Of a stretch of DNA of 64,000 nt, positions 19,301 through 23,408 are shown in pieces (the stretch's first letter is position 1; every line of letters starts with the position of its first letter). This stretch comes from CAIURC01 sp043777315 (GTDB lineage Bacteria; Verrucomicrobiota; Verrucomicrobiia; Chthoniobacterales; Chthoniobacteraceae). The stretch lies in NCBI GenBank assembly GCA_043777315.1, contig JAYVPW010000150.1, positions 62,001-126,000 on the forward strand, read 5' to 3'. Below the pieces are notes generated by a model, which ran no database searches, had not been told where the DNA came from, and saw only the letters and a program-made list of their open reading frames with translations. The translations under genes were made by a program, and so were the position numbers.

Positions 19301-19592
19301 CGAGCAAATCGGCCGGATATTCCGGGTCGATCGGGACGTAGGCGCAGCCCGCTTTCAAGATCGCGAGCAACCCGACGACCGTCTCGGGCGAGCGTTCGGC
19401 GAGGATCGCGACGCACGATCCGGCGACTGCGCCGCGAGCGAGGAGGCGATGCGCGAGAGCGTCGGACCGGTGTTCGAGCTCGCGGAAGGCCAGCCGCTTT
19501 TCGCCGCAGATGAGGGCCACCGCGTCCGGTCGTTTTTGCGCCTGCGCGCGCACGGCGTCGGGCACGAGAAGGCCGTGAAAAAATCCGTCCAT
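7395..19592 (-). CDS. Hybrid NRPS-PKS megasynthase with in-line sulfotransferase, aminotransferase and monooxygenase
   Basis: This is a single chain of about 4065 residues. Domains (approximate residues): adenylation A1 1-500 (YTSGSTGKPKG near 157), carrier PCP1 (GGDSL near 541), sulfotransferase 625-900 (PPRSGTT and HLSRHPYEMIRSF for PAPS), ketosynthase 924-1350 (TACSSS, EAHGTGT, TNIGHLD), acyltransferase 1450-1785 (GHSVGE; HAFH points to malonyl-CoA), ACP (LGFDSL near 1849), class III aminotransferase 1990-2370 (YGKIIGGG lysine near 2210), luciferase-like flavin monooxygenase 2416-2757, condensation 2780-3210 (HHILGNG), A2 3234-3690, PCP2 (GGHSL near 3743) and thioesterase 3814-4065 (GECVG). 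There is no KR or DH, so the beta-keto group is left for transamination, and the monooxygenase could then hydroxylate the alpha carbon. This is the logic known from microginin-type synthetases. Aligning A2 by hand to GrsA gives pocket D-A-F-F-I-G-A-T-F, close to Val/Ile codes. A1 gives D-S-A-C-I-A-E-V-W, which I cannot assign. The start is ATG at 19592, directly before the first A-domain strand. In-frame starts up to 19727 exist but add no domain sequence. Confidence 0.95.
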   Translation of the reverse strand: MDGFFHGLLVPDAVRAQAQKRPDAVALICGEKRLAFRELEHRSDALAHRLLARGAVAGSCVAILAERSPETVVGLLAILKAGCAYVPIDPEYPADLLAFTFADCGARFALTTRPLSGKVPASEVEVLLLEDQQDTDSPAGLLPSALADRLAYVIYTSGSTGKPKGVLVSHGNLAHSTRARLEFYTVPPTRFLLLSSFAFDSSVAGIFWTLCSGGTLVLPAGGEERDPAALAALIDAERITHTLCLPSLHALLLSAPGRLDSLATVIVAGENCPPALPAEHARRLPRAALFNEYGPTEATVWSTACQLDATQPLTIGKPIARTQIHLLDEAGNPVATGLPGEMHIGGDGVAQGYLNQPELTAATFLPDPWSTVPGARIYKTGDLAREFPDGNLEFLGRIDRQVKIRGHRIELDAIEAALLTAPGIRATAAVVQQTNDGGGRLVAYFTPRECPVIELRRVLAEKLPAFMMPSGFIGLDTFPLTPNGKLDRAALPAPTRERPSLDSAFATPRGPLEQHLAAEWRDALELDEVGIDDKFFELGGDSLRAAMLVARLQQKIGEPVFVVAIFEAPTVAQLASYLRKHYPAAIARTFSEAAASGNAHPPKLSASTIERVRASIPKYRPTLSSPVAKNRRAIFILSPPRSGTTLLRAMLAGHPALFTTSELRLLGCDTLAERRAACSGAGSIWRDGPIRAIQQIRGCDAAEAERLFAECERANLTTTEFFARLQRWIAPRELVDKSPSYALDPATLRQAESIFDDAFYIHLSRHPYEMIRSFEKQRMDRVYLPQALDLTPREAGENVWLIAHQNTLDFLATVPGERQHHLRFTDLVGDPRSSMEALCAALAIPFDPALLDPYKSETRAETSALHTADDPRFREHRAINSKVAEGWFGVLTDNFLSDQTWQLAARLGYEKPAALSPPNRAVPVADEPIAIIGMAGRFPGARDVAAFWENLCAGVESIRPFTPEELRASGIDPAILEQPGYVNAGAPIDDADRFAASFFGYPPREAELMDPQQRVFLECAWEAFEHAGQDVSRCSGAIGVYAGLALNSYFQNNLATRPELAPLLGQYALTLGNEKDFVATRVAHKLDLRGPAIGVQTACSSSLVALHLACQSLRTGEIEMALVGGGRIRTPLHAGYEHVDGGIPSPDGHCRAFDAEARGCVAASGIAAVVLKRLSDAQRDGDHIFGVIKATAINNDGAAKAGFTAPAVAGQAEVISRAHAAAGVTADTISYVEAHGTGTALGDPIEIAALTRAFRKTSAATAHCRIGSVKTNIGHLDAGAGVAGLIKTALALDRGVLPPSLHFKTANPQIDFAGSPFVVNSALSEWPRGDKPRRAGVSSFGIGGTNAHAVLEEAPACESSAGGRPWQLLVLSAKTPAALDHAALHLARHLREHPDLSLADVAHTLQVGRHEFQNRRIVVARDLADAVGALEKNDARRVFTGTAAASGATVAFMFPGQGAQHPGMCRELFDSEPVFRDALRQCAAILEPHFDLLDALYSAGTSAAALTETAIAQPAIFAVEYAMAQLWQSWGVRPSALVGHSVGEFAAACLAGVFPLDDALTLLATRARLMQEIPSGAMLAVRLSEAELTPHLNHEIELAAVNSPRLCVVSGTRERLAVFAGEMEARGVPSAALQTSHAFHSAMMEPVLAPFTAVARKARMNAPNIPMLSTLTGNGADFTRPEYWARQLRETVRFSAAIAKVEPQHLLLEIGPGTTLASLARQSRGGTVISSLSSSGTQDQAAMLEALGRLWLGGVAIDWSLHRAGERRLRVPLPTYPFERERYWIEPARGHSTSPPDQLPTAIPVGADAAPARESAAPALTALRSLLHEMSGVPIEKLAASATLLELGFDSLFLTQVALALQKSFGVKVAFRQLFEELSTLEALAAHLEKTGAKDPANQPRSLSSKASAPPEFTSFGPFRPIAGEAGERLTARQQEHLNSLSGRYSSRTAQSKRMTQEQRAHFADPRTISGFRPIWKELVYPIVVERSAGSKMWDIDGNEYVDFTMGFGTNLLGHSPPFITDALADQLTRGIEIGPQSPIAGEVARLLCEFSGMDRAAFCNTGSEATVAAVRLARTVTGRDRIATCSGYHGINDEFLVRAKTIDGKRRSVAIAPGIPDHVAREVLAVEYGSPESLEILRAHAHELAAILVEPVQSRHPDLQPRAFLHELRRIAQDSGAVLIFDEVITGLRCHPGGAQAWFGVRADLVAYGKIIGGGMPIGALCGRAKYMDALDGGAWNFGDDSRPETGVTFFAGTYVRHPLALAASRAMLRHLQSEGAALQERLNERTAALVDGLKTLIGTGSPVRIESFSSMFIVKFDDDFKHGGLLFFHLREKGIHAWDNRLLFLSTAHTEEDLANLVRAFGESLAEMKVGGFLPAKDAPSEIVSAPGEVVVPAAQSSAVQPPTVMPAPETAARTLQFSLYFFGNYPAAHRPDKYELIIESTKFADRHGFTAVWLPERHFHSIGGFSPNAAVMAAALARETTQIQLRAGSVVLPLHHPVRVAEEWSLVDNLSNGRVGISIASGWHPNDFVFAPDAYASRRELCSSALETIRTLWRGDSITARGGTGTDIDVKLFPLPVQRELPVWLTCVQRESYEKAGTLGLNILAQLQNQTLDEVAAKIAIYREARTRAGHGRGHVTMLLHTFLAPDAAHARALTRAPLRDYLRAHVEISQKKIGGGAEVGGGELEFLLDRAAEEYARGKAFIGTPESCAEIAEHLRAIGVDEVGCLVDFGVEPEAVLASLPLLDDLRQRFVRELPAALDIEHPTSNTEHRAAETRTTHTLPLTDAQRGLCLLAAVGEDGSRAHNETSALELRGPLDVAALRGGLQACVGRHEALRTTVDPAAETQAIHPTAELGIPLIDCGSPEELARALGEVRAFRFDFSRAPIMDARLLRLAPEHHVLLLTFHHILGNGPSYVAVFEDLCASYLGEALGPAMQLSEFLTVRKAPGPVAESFWKAQFATEIPALELPLDHPRPAIKTNRGARATMRLESDFVASLRATGAAHGGSLFMLLLSAFQTLLHRLSGQDDVVVGVPFDDMIRTLPGGNGLFANTTNMAPLRSRISGATTFAAMLATNRQLVLEAHEHQRFFFGRLITALNLPFDASRTPLFSAAFNFESGSYRQQLGGLTVELVTDREPFLSLRDTAIFELFLNVAEQDGALFFRCDFNTGLFELATIQRWLGHLRTLLESIVADPQRPLAELSLLTESERRQLLVEWNDTTRDFPRDQSIPSLFEKWARRTPHAVALIDGPERLTYSELDARAERVARHLRAGGIQPGELVGLPAERSASFVESVLGILKAGGAYVPLDPEEPAERLDRMRRECPRILDPRAVGTAGTVEPLRLEIPADGPAYVLYTSGSTGTPKGVIVPHRAVARLVINSDYVHLQSDDVVAFASNVCFDAATFEIWGALLNGGALVITPREILLSPTSFSEHLATHRITTLFLTTALFNQLARFDPGMFRNLRNLIFGGEIADAKCVELVRTQGQPQRFVHAYGPTETTTFAICHPVAQIAGGRVPIGRPIANTTAYLLDEKMAPVPIGVTGQIYLGGPGLALGYLNDPALTAERFLQTAFGRVYRTGDLARWLADGTIDFVRRGDQQIKLRGFRIEPGEIENALKRHPGIGQVVVTLRDGNDGDQMLVAYFMAAREPAPAAAELREFLRRLVPAHAIPATFISVPNFPLTSNGKLDLRALPAPGFSPAAHETVIRPRDETERAVAALWAEILGRDGASIRDDFFLIGGHSLLALRLISRLREQFGIDVPVRELFAAPTIEGLARFLSEARGTMPAAAFRHLIPVQPGDSRRTALYLVPGGWGGEEEFVSYRKLAHEIDPALPVFGLRARASGSESMRHDSVDEMAAAYVSEIVEKQPLGPYLLAGECVGAVIAYEIARRLQMQGAHVGLLALLDAEHPGADTLRDFEEATRRARWSNFWRDRIAGPARDHWQRISRLPWRGKLDYARLRLRRGPSQPLLGVSANERRKLMEYPEKMMTHRLGLFVGKVTLVLSEEVHRRHGQLGWESNELHPSLEVKIVPGDHDSYIRGHAASAAKALRHLIAEAVGDAP
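11271..11305. repeat. Five 7-base units inside the NRPS-PKS linker
   Basis: On the plus strand there are five consecutive heptamers of consensus TCGATGT: TCGATGC, TCGGTGT, TCGATGT, TGGATGT, TCGATGT. They lie in frame between the monooxygenase and condensation domains and encode the linker segment DIEHPTSNTEH on the minus strand. The period matches the intergenic palindrome at 20390-20594, although the unit sequence differs. Confidence 0.7.
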
Positions 19593-19815
19593 CACTGAAT
19601 GCGGACGTTTTTGGCACCGCACCGCAGCGCCGTCAGCCGGACCGGGCGCGTCGCCTGCCCCGAGCGCGAGGTAGTCTCGATGGATCGTCGATGCATGTTT
19701 TTGTTTGCGTGCCGGATTGGGCGACACGGATGCTCGCGCGGTTCATGTCGGTCGATTCGCATTCCCGCACAAGCACCGCTTATGCCAGCCGAAAATTCCC
19801 GGTGCTCTCCCGCGC
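19593..19815. other. Divergent intergenic region upstream of the NRPS operon
   Basis: This 223-base spacer separates the start of the minus-strand NRPS operon from the plus-strand acyltransferase. It must contain the operon promoter. No clear sigma-70 pair or strong ribosome-binding site is visible on either side. One sigma-54-like sequence is listed separately. Confidence 0.5.
19772..19787 (-). promoter_or_regulatory. Possible sigma-54 -24/-12 element
   Basis: On the minus strand this reads TGGCATAAGCGGTGCT. The invariant GG and GC are ten bases apart, and TGGCA and TGC match the sigma-54 consensus. It lies about 180 bases upstream of the NRPS start. Such matches arise by chance in GC-rich DNA and no enhancer-binding protein gene is nearby, so this is only a candidate. 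Confidence 0.15.
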
Positions 19816-20355
19816 ATGGAATTGAAGGGATACACGACGGGTGATTTCGACCGGGGCGCGTCGCGCGGGAGGGAGGCGCTGTGGTTTTTGGCGAAGGTCG
19901 TATTTTTCCTGAATCCGTGGCCGTGGCCATCGGCGGTGCGGGTGTTTTGGCTCCGAACTTTCGGGGCGAAAATCGGCGCGCGGGTGGTGGTGCGGGCGAA
20001 TGTGAACGTCTCTTTTCCGTGGCGGCTGACGGTCGGCGATGATGTCTGGATCGGCGAAGAAGTGATCCTGCTGACGCTCGCGGAGACGGTGATCGAGTCG
20101 AACGTCTGCATCTCGCAGCGCGCGTTTTTGTGCACGGGCTCGCACCGGTTTCGCGCGCCGGGTTTCGATCTGGTGACGAAGCCGATCACGGTGCGCGGCG
20201 GGTCGTGGATCGCGGCGCAGGCGTTCATCGCGCCGGGGGTGGAGATCGGCGCGGGGAGCATGGTTTGCGCGGGGAGTGTGGTGATCGAAAATGTCGCGGC
20301 GGGGACGGTGGTGCGGGGAAATCCAGCGGTCGCGGTGCCTCGCCAATCCCGATAA
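19816..20355 (+). CDS. WcaF-type hexapeptide-repeat acyltransferase
   Basis: A 179-residue left-handed beta-helix acyltransferase, probably O-acetylating a sugar with acetyl-CoA. The start chosen is ATG at 19816 (MELKGYTTGDFDRG). The open frame reaches back to 19705 but that stretch lacks family features. Hexapeptide repeats run from GDDVWIGEEV through ISQRAFLCTGSH (catalytic His) to GSWIAAQAFIAPGVEIGAGS, and end in the family-typical V.GNPA. The WcaF relationship is from recall of the colanic acid enzyme. It is divergent from the NRPS operon and followed by a repeat element, so its acceptor could belong to either glycan pathway. Confidence 0.85.
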   Translation: MELKGYTTGDFDRGASRGREALWFLAKVVFFLNPWPWPSAVRVFWLRTFGAKIGARVVVRANVNVSFPWRLTVGDDVWIGEEVILLTLAETVIESNVCISQRAFLCTGSHRFRAPGFDLVTKPITVRGGSWIAAQAFIAPGVEIGAGSMVCAGSVVIENVAAGTVVRGNPAVAVPRQSR

Positions 20356-20389
20356 CGACGGCATCTTGCAAATGGCCACGAGCGAGAGG

Positions 20390-20594
20390 ATGAGCCACGG
20401 ACAGACACGGAGAGAAAGGCAGGGGAAAACGTCGAACGTCGAACGTCGAACGTCGAACGTCGAAGTGGGGAGCACGACGGGGCTTTTCTTTCTTCGACGT
20501 TCGACGTTCGACGTTCGGCGTTCGACGTTCGACGTTTCTGCTCCGGCTTCTGCCTTCCCCTTTCCGTCGCTGTCTGTGGCGGTCCGTGGCTCAT
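20390..20594. repeat. Large palindrome built from 7-base units
   Basis: Five perfect ACGTCGA heptamers (20429-20463), a 30-base spacer, then six TCGACGT heptamers (20494-20535, one with a G for A change) form a long potential hairpin. The inverted symmetry extends outwards: ATGAGCCACGGAC at the left edge (from 20390) mirrors GTCCGTGGCTCAT at the right edge (to 20594), with GGCAG/CTGCC blocks between. It contains no gene. The short reading frames through it encode only repeat-derived Ser/Asn/Val/Glu/Arg runs. Confidence 0.9.
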
Positions 20595-20642
20595 TTTCAG
20601 CCCGGCGATTTGGGAAAAGCTTTTGACCACGGAGTTTCGGCG

Positions 20643-21734
20643 ATGCGCATCCTGTTTTTGAATCAGTTTTTTCCGCCCGATCCCGCGCCGACGGGGGTGC
20701 TTTTTCGGGAACTTGCGGATGTGCTGGCGGCGGATGGGCACGCGGTGAATTTCGTGGCGGCGCGGCGTGAATATCGGGGCGGGCAGGGGACGCGCGGGCG
20801 GATGGGGCGCGAGTTGAAGGCGCTCGGCGTGATGCTGCTCGACGGGTTGCGCGCGCCGCGGGCGGATGTGGTGATTTCGGGCACGTCGCCGCCGTGCCTG
20901 CTGGTCGTGGCGACGCTGGTCGCGCTGCGGCACCGGGCGCGTTCGATCCACTGGATCATGGACCTTTATCCCGAAATCGCGGTCGCGCTCGGCGAGCTGC
21001 GCGACGGATTTTTGGCGCGCGTGATCTCCAAGATGATGGGCTGGGCGTATCGCCGCTGTGCCCGCGTGGTCGCGCTGGATTCAGACATGGCGGAGCGGCT
21101 CCGGCGGCACGGGATCGAGGCGGAAATCGTGCGTCCGTGGGTTTTTCGCAGCGTGCTCGGGCAGCGCGAATCGGCCGCGCCGGTCGAGCCGTGGGCGTGG
21201 GTTTATTCGGGAAATCTCGGGCGGGCGCACGAGTGGGCGACGCTGCTGGAGGCGCAGGCGATTTTGGAAAGGCGGGCCTGTGGAATCCGGCTGCTTTTTC
21301 AAGGCGGCGGGCCGTCGTGGCCGGCGGCACAGGCGCGCGCGAAGGCGCTTGGGCTCGAGGATTGCGAGTGGCGGCCCTACGTGGCGGAGGAGGAATTACG
21401 CGCGTCGCTGCTGCGCGCCGAGTGCTGTGTCGTGACACAGCTTCCCGTCGCGCAAGGGCTGCTTTGGCCGAGCAAATTGGGGCTGTTGCTCACGCTGCCG
21501 CGACCGATTTTGTGGGTCGGCCCGGTGGATGGAGCGATCGCCCGCGAGTTGCGGGCGCTGCCGCACACCGGGGTTTTCGCTCCGGGGCAGGCGGGTGAAA
21601 TTGCGGACTGGCTGGAGGCTCTCCGCGCGAGCGAGCGGACGTTTGCGGCGATCCCGGCGTTTGATGCCGAAGCCCATCGCGCGCGATCGCTGGAGACATT
21701 GCGCGTGCTGGTCGGCGGTCGCGAGTCCTCGTGA
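20643..21734 (+). CDS. Glycosyltransferase family 4, WbuB-like
   Basis: A 363-residue GT-B glycosyltransferase. The start at 20643 gives MRILFLNQFFPPDPAPTG, the classical GT4 N-terminus, with a GGAG ribosome-binding site about nine bases upstream. The region around SGTSPPCLL and IHWIMDLYPEIA is typical of WbuB/WcaI-like N-acetylaminosugar transferases. WAWVYSGNLGRAHEW marks the start of the donor-binding half. The canonical E-x7-E is weak here, reading around LLWPSKLGLLL. It sits just downstream of the heptamer palindrome and upstream of a WecA-type transferase, so it could add the second sugar. Confidence 0.86.
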   Translation: MRILFLNQFFPPDPAPTGVLFRELADVLAADGHAVNFVAARREYRGGQGTRGRMGRELKALGVMLLDGLRAPRADVVISGTSPPCLLVVATLVALRHRARSIHWIMDLYPEIAVALGELRDGFLARVISKMMGWAYRRCARVVALDSDMAERLRRHGIEAEIVRPWVFRSVLGQRESAAPVEPWAWVYSGNLGRAHEWATLLEAQAILERRACGIRLLFQGGGPSWPAAQARAKALGLEDCEWRPYVAEEELRASLLRAECCVVTQLPVAQGLLWPSKLGLLLTLPRPILWVGPVDGAIARELRALPHTGVFAPGQAGEIADWLEALRASERTFAAIPAFDAEAHRARSLETLRVLVGGRESS

Positions 21735-22052
21735 AGCCGGAGCGCACCGGCGTATTTCTGTCGTCGGCGAAAAAAAGTCCCGGCTGAGCAGCGGGTCGAT
21801 TTCCGTCATCCTGAGCGCCGCGCAACTGGTGAGCAGGACCCAAATGGCGCGACCTGATGTGTGGATCGGGAATCGCCTGAATACCGGAGGCACCGTGGAG
21901 AATCGACCCGAACGCCAGCGTCGCAGGGGGATTCCCTGTTTTGCAATGGCACCCCCGATGCTTAACTCCGCCCCCATGCTTTTCGCCGCCTCCAACACGA
22001 CGCCTTTCGAGGCCGATTCCCGCTCCCGGCGCGCGCGGGGGGAGGGCGTGAA
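21735..22052. other. 318-base intergenic region with a fragment of a dispersed repeat
   Basis: No gene is convincing here. The 15-base string CGTCATCCTGAGCGC (from 21803) is also found in the palindrome at 30484-30617, so this looks like one half of that repeat family. The last bases carry GGAGG (22041-22045), seven bases before the GTG start of the next gene. Confidence 0.6.
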
Positions 22053-23408
22053 GTGATCTTCTCGATCGGTTTTTTTCTGCTCGGGTTTTTGATCTCGTTT
22101 CTCGCGACGCCGTGGGTCATCCGGCTGTCCAGAAATGGCCTCGGCCTCGATCACGCCGATCAATCCCGGAAGACCCACGCGGTGCCGATTCCGCGGCTCG
22201 GCGGCGCGCCGATCATGCTCGCGATTTCCGTCGGGCAAATCCTGATCCTCTCATTCCAGCCGCAGCACGCGACGACGTGGTTCCCGGTCCTGCTCGGGAG
22301 CGTGATGATGTACGGGCTCGGACTGTGGGACGATTTAAAGCCGCTCGGCGCGCGGAAAAAACTGGCGGGGCAAATCCTCACGGCGGGCATCGTTTACGCG
22401 ATGGGCTTGAGCATCGATCGCGTCTCGTATCCCGGCGGCGCGTGGAGCGTGGAGCTCGGCGCATGGAGCGCGCCGGTCACCATTTTCTGGCTGATCGCGG
22501 TGCCGAATATCGTGAATCTCATCGACGGATTCGACGGGCTCGCGGGCGGGCTCGGGCTGTTCATGGCCGTCACGCTCGGGATCGTCGGTCTTTATAATGA
22601 GCAGCTCGCCGTGGCCTGGTATGCCTTCACGATGGCCGGCGCGCTGCTCGGATTTCTCGTCTTCAATTTCCCGCCCGCCCGCATTTTTCTCGGCGACGGC
22701 GGCGCGTATCTCATCGGCTTCACCATCGCCGCGCTCTCACTCACGAGCTCGAACAAAGGCTCCGTCGCCGTCGTTCTGTTGGTCACGATCGTCGCGCTCG
22801 GCGTGCCGATTCTCGACACCACTTTCGCGCTGCTCCGGCGCGCCGTCCGCGGCTTCCCGCTCTTCCACGCGGACGACGAGCACATTCATCATCGGCTGGA
22901 AAAACTCGGCTTTTCCAAACGCCGCATCGTCCTCGGAATCTACGGCGTTGCGGTCGTGCTCAGCCTGCTCGCGCTCAGCATCGTCTGGACGCAGGCGCGC
23001 ACGCTGCCGCTCGGGATCGCCTTCATTTTCCTGCTCGCGGTCGGCGTGCTCCGCTACTTCCACCGGGTCCGCGATTTGGACGAGTTGTGGCGGAAAATGG
23101 GCCGCGTTTTCGGGCAGCGGCGCGACGTGGAATATGCGCTATTGCAGGCGCGGTTGCTGGAGCTGGAAGTCGAGCGCTGCACGTCGGGCGAGGAGTTTTG
23201 GCAGCTTTTCCACAGCACGCTGCGGCGCGTCGGCTTCGTCGAGAAACCCGAGCCGGACGGCCACGTCGCCCTGCATGTGAAATACAACGGCAGCACGCCG
23301 TGGACGCTCCACGCGCCGACCGATCGCGCCACGCGGCGCGAGTGGCAGCGCATCGCGGAGTGCTTCCGCCCCGCGTATATCAAAGGTCGCGCGCGATGGG
23401 TCCCGTGA
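22053..23408 (+). CDS. wecA: WecA/TagO-type undecaprenyl-phosphate sugar-1-phosphate transferase
   Basis: This multi-spanning MraY-family enzyme starts a lipid-linked glycan by moving a GlcNAc-1-phosphate-type sugar from UDP onto undecaprenyl phosphate. Diagnostic motifs are GLWDDLK with D93-D94, NLIDGFDGLAGG at 155-166, FLGDGGAYLIG at 212-222 and the cytoplasmic HIHHRL near 284. About ten hydrophobic spans are present. The protein is 451 residues against about 350 for most homologues. The extra 100 residues after the last span (from about 345) look cytoplasmic and have no domain I recognise. The start is GTG with a good GGAGG. Its 3' end overlaps the next gene by 13 bases. Confidence 0.92.
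   Translation: MIFSIGFFLLGFLISFLATPWVIRLSRNGLGLDHADQSRKTHAVPIPRLGGAPIMLAISVGQILILSFQPQHATTWFPVLLGSVMMYGLGLWDDLKPLGARKKLAGQILTAGIVYAMGLSIDRVSYPGGAWSVELGAWSAPVTIFWLIAVPNIVNLIDGFDGLAGGLGLFMAVTLGIVGLYNEQLAVAWYAFTMAGALLGFLVFNFPPARIFLGDGGAYLIGFTIAALSLTSSNKGSVAVVLLVTIVALGVPILDTTFALLRRAVRGFPLFHADDEHIHHRLEKLGFSKRRIVLGIYGVAVVLSLLALSIVWTQARTLPLGIAFIFLLAVGVLRYFHRVRDLDELWRKMGRVFGQRRDVEYALLQARLLELEVERCTSGEEFWQLFHSTLRRVGFVEKPEPDGHVALHVKYNGSTPWTLHAPTDRATRREWQRIAECFRPAYIKGRARWVP

Noticed and set aside
16896..19598. 900-codon plus-strand open frame opposite the NRPS-PKS
   Set aside because: It is exactly antisense to A1/PCP/ST, its translation is Arg/Gly/Glu-rich without domains, and long antisense frames are expected in GC-rich coding DNA.
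19593..19727. 45-residue N-terminal extension of the NRPS-PKS
   Set aside because: The A domain begins right after the ATG at 19592. The upstream residues are Lys/Ala/Gly-rich, match no domain and occupy the likely promoter region.
20429..20535. CRISPR-like array
   Set aside because: The units are 7 bases with no spacers between them and they face each other as a hairpin. No cas gene is near.
20291..20626. 111-codon frame through the heptamer palindrome
   Set aside because: Its Ser-Asn-Val-Glu-Arg runs come only from the repeat, and it overlaps two better-supported genes.
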